Assembly (NCBI GenBank): GCA_964537965.1
Contig: CAZIDB010000066.1
Span: 1-20,781 of the forward strand
Source: SURF-24 sp964537965
GTDB taxonomy: Bacteria > Bacteroidota > Ignavibacteria > Ignavibacteriales > SURF-24
Reading direction: 5' to 3'
Length of the DNA stretch: 20,781 bases
In this document: piece by piece, positions 15,238 through 20,781 of the stretch
How the letters are laid out: each line of letters opens with the position of its first letter
Position numbering within the stretch: the stretch's first letter is position 1
The notes under the pieces: model-generated
Told to the model about the DNA's origin: nothing
Database searches by the model: none
The model's input: only the letters and a program-made list of their open reading frames with translations
Translations under genes and position numbers: made by a program

Positions 15238-17451
15238 ATGAAAAAATTTATACTTTTTTTCTTGCTGTTAAATTTATATCTGTTCGGTCAATATAACCTT
15301 GATACGCTTTCTTCAAGACTTGTCGGTCCCGGTACAATTCATACAAAAATAAGAGAGAATACAAATCCCTGGACAATTGAAGTATTGGAAGTTGATCTTA
15401 AGAATCCGTTTATTAAAATTGAATCTGCCAAAGCAAAGGATAAACTGGTTGGATTGGCAAAAACTACACAAATGGCTTCTGACAAGACTTATGATGGACA
15501 TAATGTTATCGGTGCCGTAAATGCAGATTTCTTTGGTGGAGACGGTACGCCAATTAATATCCAGATTGATAATGGTGAAATTGTCCGTGGCCCCATATCT
15601 CTTTCAACAATAGGAATTGATGATAACAATAACACAATGATAAATATTGTGAAATTTGAAGGTAAAGTTTTTGCTAAAGATACTTCGGCAACAATTAATA
15701 ACGTCAATTCAGATAGACTGACAGATAATTTAATCCTTTTTAATAGTTTCAGAGGGACATCTACTAACACAAACCAATGGGGCACTGAAATTCTGATTGA
15801 ACCAATTAATGGATGGTTTGCCAATGATACATTATCCTGCATTGTTCACGATGTTGTTCAGAGACAGGGTAATATGACGATACCGGATGGCTATGCTGTT
15901 TTATCAGGTCACGGTGCTGCTGAAACATTTCTTGTAAATAAAATATCGAACGGTGATACAATTAAACTGTATCTTGGAGTACTGCCGGGTTTAAATAAAT
16001 TAAAAGTTATGCTTGGCGGTTATCCTAAAATTGTTTCCGATGGGGTTGATTATGTTGATCAGGGTTATGCAGAAGAAGGCGGGCCTTCTCATACTTATGA
16101 ACGTCATCCAAGAACCGGTGTTGGTTTTTCCAAAGACAGCACTAAACTTTTTTTAGTTACAGTTGACGGCAGGGGCGTTAGTATCGGAGTTACTTTACAT
16201 GAATTCGCAAAAATTATGATGCAGCTTGGAATTCACTGGGGATTGAATTTTGATGGTGGTGGCTCTACTACTATGGTGGTAAGAGGAAAAATTGAGAACA
16301 CTCCGTCAGACGCCGGTGGAGAAAGATCTGTTGCAAATTCAATGCTTGTAGTTTCAAGTGAACCGGTAATCCCGACTTCACTAACTATCATTCCTGAAAA
16401 AGTTATGGTTGATTCAAGCAGAACCGCAAGCTTTAGTGTTGATGTTATTGACCAATACAATGTTCCTTCATCCATTTCAAATGAAAACTTTAGCTGGACA
16501 CTTAGTGATCCCGCAATTGGTGTTATTGATTCTATGGGTGTATTCAAAGGAATTAAAAGTGGTTCAACAAAAGTTATTGTTGAGTATCTTGGTGTAAGTG
16601 ATACCGCCGAAGTTGAAGTACAGATTGGCAGTGGTTATATCGAATTAGATGCAATTGAAAATGTTTTTGACTGGAAACTCAGTGGTAAAAACATTGACAG
16701 CCTCGGCACTACTTATTCATTTAACACCGATTATAAAACCAATGGAACCGGGTCTGTTCAGGTTGATTATAAATATGTTTATACAAGCGGCAAAACTCCT
16801 TTGGTATATTTGGAACCACAAAACGATATGCCGATTTACGGTATTCCTGATATGCTGCTTCTGGATGGTAAATCTGATTCACTTAAACATAAAGTTTATT
16901 TTGTTGTTGAAGATGCAGATGGATCACTCTTCAAACTAACTGTTAACAAATATTTCCAGAGAGCTTATATTTTTGATACTCTTACCTGCCCGATGAAAAA
17001 TTTTGTAGCTCTTGGAGAAAACATTATTCCCAACTATCCGTTATCCTTATACAGAATTGAAATTCAATTAGCGGGGGCTAAGGTATATGGAGATACTTAC
17101 CAGGGTACTTTTTATGTTGATAATCTTAGAGTACGGTATCCAAACGCAACTACAAAAGTTGAGAACGATGAGCTTATATTGAAGGGCTATCAGCTATTTC
17201 AGAATTATCCGAATCCATTTAACCCATCAACTGTAATTAGCTGGCAACAGCAAAAAGCATCAGTAGTGAAATTAAAATTGTATGATCTGCTTGGCAAGGA
17301 AATATGCACATTAGTAAATGATGAGTTACCTGCGGGATTTCATTCGAAGAATTTTTCTGCAAAGGAATATAATCTGGCAAGCGGCGTTTATTTTTACCAG
17401 CTTCAATCACAGGATTTTCTTCAGACTAAAAAAATGATTCTTATTCAATAA
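15238..17451 (+). CDS. secreted phosphodiester glycosidase (NAGPA/DUF2233) with type IX sorting domain
   Basis: A 737-residue secreted protein. Domains in order: signal peptide (1-17, ending LFG); a phosphodiester glycosidase domain (about 45-375); a bacterial Ig-like (BIG2) domain (about 378-462) with SDPAIGVIDSMGVFKGIKSG; a beta-rich domain of about 170 residues that I do not recognise; and a type IX secretion sorting tail (about 649-737) opening YQLFQNYPNPFNPST and ending in KKMILIQ. The glycosidase family hallmarks are NADFFGG (95-101), RHPRTGVGF (289-297), TVDGRG (308-313) and NFDGGGSTTM (337-346). Relatives remove N-acetylglucosamine from phosphodiester-linked glycans, which suggests action on surface or extracellular polysaccharide, teichoic acid-like polymers or similar. 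AGGA at 15227-15230 supports the start. A strong hairpin terminator follows. Confidence 0.9.
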   Translation: MKKFILFFLLLNLYLFGQYNLDTLSSRLVGPGTIHTKIRENTNPWTIEVLEVDLKNPFIKIESAKAKDKLVGLAKTTQMASDKTYDGHNVIGAVNADFFGGDGTPINIQIDNGEIVRGPISLSTIGIDDNNNTMINIVKFEGKVFAKDTSATINNVNSDRLTDNLILFNSFRGTSTNTNQWGTEILIEPINGWFANDTLSCIVHDVVQRQGNMTIPDGYAVLSGHGAAETFLVNKISNGDTIKLYLGVLPGLNKLKVMLGGYPKIVSDGVDYVDQGYAEEGGPSHTYERHPRTGVGFSKDSTKLFLVTVDGRGVSIGVTLHEFAKIMMQLGIHWGLNFDGGGSTTMVVRGKIENTPSDAGGERSVANSMLVVSSEPVIPTSLTIIPEKVMVDSSRTASFSVDVIDQYNVPSSISNENFSWTLSDPAIGVIDSMGVFKGIKSGSTKVIVEYLGVSDTAEVEVQIGSGYIELDAIENVFDWKLSGKNIDSLGTTYSFNTDYKTNGTGSVQVDYKYVYTSGKTPLVYLEPQNDMPIYGIPDMLLLDGKSDSLKHKVYFVVEDADGSLFKLTVNKYFQRAYIFDTLTCPMKNFVALGENIIPNYPLSLYRIEIQLAGAKVYGDTYQGTFYVDNLRVRYPNATTKVENDELILKGYQLFQNYPNPFNPSTVISWQQQKASVVKLKLYDLLGKEICTLVNDELPAGFHSKNFSAKEYNLASGVYFYQLQSQDFLQTKKMILIQ

Positions 17452-17460
17452 ATTTTCTTT

Positions 17461-17496
17461 ACGGGATTAATTCTATCCGGAATTAATCCCGTTTCT
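17461..17496 (+). terminator. intrinsic terminator after phosphodiester glycosidase gene
   Basis: ACGGGATTAATTC (17461-17473) and GAATTAATCCCGT (17480-17492) form a perfect 13-bp stem with a six-base loop, ten bases after the stop codon. The T tract is short (TTTC), but the stem is long and uninterrupted. Confidence 0.85.
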
Positions 17497-17525
17497 ACAA
17501 TTTTACTCTTCCTAAATAATTTCTA

Positions 17526-17578
17526 TTGATTCTCATTTTATCGGTGTTATATTATAAAGCATCATCGCATTGCTTTAT
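17526..17578 (+). promoter_or_regulatory. possible promoter and 5' stem-loop ahead of the patatin-like gene
   Basis: TTGATT (17526-17531) and TATATT (17548-17553), 16 bases apart, resemble a sigma-70 promoter. Directly downstream, ATAAAGCA (17554-17561) and TGCTTTAT (17571-17578) are a perfect 8-bp inverted repeat with a nine-base loop, three bases before the ribosome binding site AAAGGAG (17582-17588). It could be a 5' stem-loop of the mRNA or an operator. No TAnnTTTG box is seen here. Confidence 0.35.
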
Positions 17579-17594
17579 TTGAAAGGAGAAATCA

Positions 17595-20195
17595 ATGGAG
17601 AACTATGACAAAGAACTGCGCATTGGTTTAGTGCTTTACGGCGGGGTTTCCCTATGTATGTACATCTTTGGTGTTGTTTACGAGTTTCTAAGATTAGTAA
17701 GAAAAGAAGGCGCTTATAAAGATTTAACAGATACAGCAAGAATTAAACCTGTAATTGATGTAATTTCAGGAACATCTGCAGGCGGAATAAACGGAATATT
17801 CCTTGCCAAAGCACTTGTAACAGGAAGCTCTTTAGATCCGTTAAAATCATTATGGATAGATGAGGGTGACCTTGATAAACTATTGGATCTCTCTCGGAAA
17901 CCAAAATCTTTACTTGATTCCGTTAGTTACATTAATAAATTAGAAAATGCTCTCAATCAATTAAATGGAGAGAATAACATTGATTCTGCAAGATCTGAAT
18001 TGATTGATCTGTTTATAACAGCTACTGACCTCGACGGAGTATTAAAAACATTTCAAGACGATTATATAAAAGACCCGGTTACAGTAAAAGATTATGAGAC
18101 TGTATTCCATTTTAAAGTAAGACCTGAACGTTACAAAAAAGCCCTTGCTGTTGATGAAAAGATATTAAATGAAGGCAGAACCGGCAGAAATGATTTCAGC
18201 GGTACAAAGAAAATGTTGAAGGACAAATATTTTGCAAAGATTGCTGCAACTACATCGGCATTCCCGGTTGCATTTGCTCCTGTAAGATTTTCAATTGAAG
18301 AAAAAAAAGAAATGAAAGAATTATTCCAGGATGAAGTTTGCCAGGGTGAATTAAATAAAAATACTGTGTATGGTGATGGTGGTATGGTAAACAACCGGCC
18401 TTTCAATTATACCGTGCAAACAATATTCAAAAGGCAGGCTGATACTGCAGTTGACAGAAAACTGTTTTATGTTGAACCTGATCCCGAATCAATTAAACTT
18501 GCAAATAATAAAAAACTTAGAATTGCAGATGATGAACTTGTTGATGGTTTTAATTCCTTAAAAGGACTTTTTGAAGCCGGAATGTATCAAAGCATTTCTG
18601 AAGACCTTAATAAGGTTTGTGAACGCAATAAAAAAATTCTTGACGTAAAAAAAGTCATTACTGATCTTGAAACTGATTTGCTCGGTTATATAACAACAGA
18701 GAAAGCTGAGTTACATAGAATTATGCTTAGAGACCCGATTTACAGAACCTATAACAGTTTCAAATTGAAAACTATAATGACCAGACTTGCAGAAACGCTT
18801 ATTCGTAATGTAAAAACGACAGAAGATAAAACGGAACTGAAACAGTTTATTGAAGGTTGGGTTGAAGAGATTGCACAAGATCATGTAAGTTTTCTTCAGG
18901 GTTTTGATTCGCAATACCGAATAAGACGAATACGTTATTTCATAGCAAAGATTAATAAATGGTTTAAGGAAATTCAGAATCTCACGCAAGAGCAACTGGA
19001 AGAACTAAGCATTCTAAAAATTAAATTATATAATTTGATTGAATACTATGAGCATAGTCTGTGGAGAATAACCGATAAGATCGGTTTGATAACGAAGACA
19101 AACGTAATTGAGACGCTGAATTCTTACAGGAATAATTACAGCCAGGTAATGGCTTCATCGTATCGCGAGAAAGCAAGGGAAGTAGTTAAGGAGATTGATT
19201 CTTTCCTTGAGACTAATAATCTTGTAAACGCAGCCGGCCAGAAAATATCCTCCGCAGATATCTTTGACCGGTTTGAATTTCTTGATATGCACATTTATCC
19301 TATCCAGGTACTTTCTGATACAGGCGAAGCTGACCCGATAGAAATAGTCAGGATATCTCCTGAACTTGCAACGCATTATTCAAATGGTGATAACAGTGTT
19401 GAGAATAAACTTGCCGGTGAAAAATTAATGCACTTCAGCGCATTCCTGAAAAAAAGCTGGCGAGAAAATGATATTATGCAGGGAAGATTGGATGCAGCAG
19501 AAATAATTGTTAAATCGGTTCTTAAAGATAATACTAATGATGAATATTCTAATGCTATTATAAGCAGGCTTTGTAAAGATATAGTTGAAGTGGAGCTTAC
19601 GGAAATTGTTAAACGGAGCAGGAATGAATTATTTGTCGGAATTACTTCGTCAGAAAAGAAAAAGATTACTGAACTGTTGAGCAAAGCTGAGAATTTTAAT
19701 ATTGTTGCAACTGAAGAATATTTTATTAAGAATTATAAAGTGGGACTTGAAGAGCTGAGAGATTTAAGTAAAGATTATACTTTGTTGCTCAGCTCTAAAG
19801 CATTAAGGACATTTGGATTTATGCTTGAACGGCTTCCACTGAAATCCTCAAAACTAATTTCTGGTTTAATACAAAGACCAATAAAATTCTTATCTAATGT
19901 ATTCAACTATCTCTATTATTTTGTAAGTGCTTTGAACGGTGAATTGAAAGATGTTGTCCGGAAAGGTATAGTCATTCTCATTGCTTTTATAGTACTATTG
20001 TTGTTATTCAACTTGTTTGGATGGATAAAAATAAACAATCCATATATCTGGAGTACAATTGCTTTGTTTTTAGTCTATGTTATTTTTGATAGTAAACTGA
20101 TCCGGGTATTCTCGTCAATCATTTACATTGCATTTATCGTACTTAACATATTCGGAATAACAGATATTGAAAAGCTGTTGTCATTATTTAAATAA
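17595..20195 (+). CDS. large patatin-like phospholipase with C-terminal membrane anchor
   Basis: An 866-residue patatin-like lipid acyl hydrolase. The N-terminal patatin domain covers about residues 8-330. It has a glycine turn YGGVSLC (15-21) in place of the usual GGG oxyanion hole, the nucleophile elbow GTSAG at 59-63 (S61), and the dyad aspartate D261 in YGDGG. This Ser-Asp dyad hydrolyses membrane or storage lipids in characterised members. About 450 residues of charged, helical sequence follow. The last 80 residues hold three membrane helices (about 791-808, 818-832, 837-853). There is no signal peptide, so the enzyme probably faces the cytosol, fixed to the inner membrane by its tail. 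The long form recalls the patatin-related family with a DUF3376-type extension, but the tail helices are not something I can place. It has its own ribosome binding site (AAAGGAG) and no close neighbour on its strand. Confidence 0.85.
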   Translation: MENYDKELRIGLVLYGGVSLCMYIFGVVYEFLRLVRKEGAYKDLTDTARIKPVIDVISGTSAGGINGIFLAKALVTGSSLDPLKSLWIDEGDLDKLLDLSRKPKSLLDSVSYINKLENALNQLNGENNIDSARSELIDLFITATDLDGVLKTFQDDYIKDPVTVKDYETVFHFKVRPERYKKALAVDEKILNEGRTGRNDFSGTKKMLKDKYFAKIAATTSAFPVAFAPVRFSIEEKKEMKELFQDEVCQGELNKNTVYGDGGMVNNRPFNYTVQTIFKRQADTAVDRKLFYVEPDPESIKLANNKKLRIADDELVDGFNSLKGLFEAGMYQSISEDLNKVCERNKKILDVKKVITDLETDLLGYITTEKAELHRIMLRDPIYRTYNSFKLKTIMTRLAETLIRNVKTTEDKTELKQFIEGWVEEIAQDHVSFLQGFDSQYRIRRIRYFIAKINKWFKEIQNLTQEQLEELSILKIKLYNLIEYYEHSLWRITDKIGLITKTNVIETLNSYRNNYSQVMASSYREKAREVVKEIDSFLETNNLVNAAGQKISSADIFDRFEFLDMHIYPIQVLSDTGEADPIEIVRISPELATHYSNGDNSVENKLAGEKLMHFSAFLKKSWRENDIMQGRLDAAEIIVKSVLKDNTNDEYSNAIISRLCKDIVEVELTEIVKRSRNELFVGITSSEKKKITELLSKAENFNIVATEEYFIKNYKVGLEELRDLSKDYTLLLSSKALRTFGFMLERLPLKSSKLISGLIQRPIKFLSNVFNYLYYFVSALNGELKDVVRKGIVILIAFIVLLLLFNLFGWIKINNPYIWSTIALFLVYVIFDSKLIRVFSSIIYIAFIVLNIFGITDIEKLLSLFK

Positions 20196-20199
20196 GGAA

Positions 20200-20333
20200 G
20201 AGAGGCTGTCTAATAAGTAAAATTGTCATCACGAGTAAAGCGAAGTGATCTAATTTTCAACATTAAATAAACAGATTGCTTCCTCATTCCATTCTTCGCA
20301 ATGACTTCAGGTTATTTTTTAGTTAACCCTCTC
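20200..20333. repeat. 134-bp imperfect palindromic element (MITE/REP-like)
   Basis: The element starts GAGAGGCTGTCTAATAAG (20200-20217) and ends in CCTCTC (20328-20333). Its core is an inverted repeat: left arm from GTCAT to GATCT (20225-20251), right arm from AGATTGCTTC to ATGAC (20273-20305). The outer ends (GAGAGG/CCTCTC) are exact complements. Elements of this type, with a GTCAT(T)GCGA...TCGCAATGAC palindrome and a GGCTGTCT flank, are widespread intergenic repeats in Bacteroidota-related genomes (recalled, not searched). It carries no gene and lies between two convergent genes, where it may also help end transcription. I see no clear target-site duplication. Confidence 0.65.
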
Positions 20334-20341
20334 ATAGAATT

Positions 20342-20781
20342 TTATTTTTCAAGCTTAAGTACTTTCCAGCCGTAAGCCGGCATTGAAATACTAAATGAAT
20401 TCTTATCCTTAGTGAATGTTTCATTCGAAACAACATCTGTAAGCTTTGACTCAGTATAAACATCAGGCAGTTTTATACCAGCAGTTTTGTTTTCTGTACT
20501 TTTATTTAGAATAACAAGAAGCTTTTTATTAAAATCACATCTGAGGTAAGCGTAGATAAAATTATCTGCCAGAACTGTCTGGAAGTCGCCATATCTTAGT
20601 GCTGAATTTCTATTTCTTACATCTGTTATAACTTTTGTTTTTTCCAGCATCTGTTTTTCGCTGGATGTAAGCTGATCACCAAAACGCATCATCCTCCTGT
20701 TGTCAGGGTCGTCTGCACCAGTCATACCAAACTCAGATCCATAATAAATTACAGGTAACCCGGGAATTGTATGCATAAATG
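20342..20781 (-). CDS. alpha-amylase family (GH13) glycosidase, C-terminal part
   Basis: Partial gene. The reading frame is open to the end of the window, so the N-terminal part lies beyond it. About 145 residues are seen. They start at the end of the TIM barrel, with the conserved GLPVIYYGSEFGMTG followed by DDPDNRRMMRF, the region just after the last catalytic site in GH13 enzymes such as neopullulanases, cyclomaltodextrinases and outer-membrane amylases of Bacteroidota. A C-terminal beta-sandwich domain of about 75 residues follows and ends YGWKVLKLEK. The ATG at 20776 is internal, because the frame continues upstream with Phe, as expected for the family. Catalytic residues are outside the window, so the exact specificity cannot be given. 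Starch or maltodextrin breakdown is the likely role. Confidence 0.85.
   Translation of the reverse strand, partial: FMHTIPGLPVIYYGSEFGMTGADDPDNRRMMRFGDQLTSSEKQMLEKTKVITDVRNRNSALRYGDFQTVLADNFIYAYLRCDFNKKLLVILNKSTENKTAGIKLPDVYTESKLTDVVSNETFTKDKNSFSISMPAYGWKVLKLEK

Noticed and set aside
17595..20195. Anti-phage CBASS-type system with patatin effector
   Set aside because: No nucleotidyltransferase, sensor or other defence gene is adjacent; neighbours are a secreted glycosidase and an amylase.

Overview
The window is a stretch of chromosome from an AT-rich bacterium of the Bacteroidota/Chlorobiota/Ignavibacteriota group, most likely an Ignavibacteria-type organism. The strongest taxonomic clue is the C-terminal type IX secretion sorting domain of the gene at 15238-17451, whose NYPNPFNPST opening is typical of Ignavibacteria-like genomes. 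Two promoter candidates of the Bacteroidota type (TAnnTTTG -7 box) agree with this. No phage, insertion-sequence transposase, CRISPR array, tRNA or rRNA was seen. The window is mostly cell-envelope, redox and central-metabolism genes, with two short palindromic intergenic elements.

Layout. 37-3238 (+): a membrane protein with a duplicated two-helix module, an exported thioredoxin-like protein (WCGPC) and an unrecognised membrane-anchored, highly charged protein. 3390-5875 (-): a tight two-gene redox operon, a DUF362 protein with a Tat signal followed by a membrane polyferredoxin that looks like a NapH-type membrane half fused to a NapG/MauM-type periplasmic half. 5976-6488 (+): a divergent small multi-helix membrane protein with a strong terminator. 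6576-9019 (+): an exported Sel1-repeat protein, whose signal peptide only appears if a CTG start is accepted, and an exported papain-fold (NlpC/P60/CHAP-like) protein. 9311-11504 (+): an ABC-2 exporter pair (NatA/NatB-like), overlapping by 8 bases and closed by a bidirectional terminator.

11586-15056 (-): a 1156-residue cytosolic protein that I assign with moderate confidence to the pyrophosphate-dependent phosphoenolpyruvate carboxykinase family. 15238-17451 (+): a secreted phosphodiester glycosidase (NAGPA/DUF2233) with a bacterial Ig-like domain and a type IX sorting tail. 17595-20195 (+): a large patatin-like lipid hydrolase with a C-terminal membrane anchor. 20342-20781 (-): the C-terminal part of a GH13 alpha-amylase family enzyme, running off the window.

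The genes do not form one obvious system. The most distinctive unit is the DUF362/polyferredoxin operon. Its predicted topology places two 4Fe-4S clusters in the cytoplasm and four in the periplasm of one polypeptide, next to a Tat-exported partner, which would make it a candidate electron conduit across the inner membrane.
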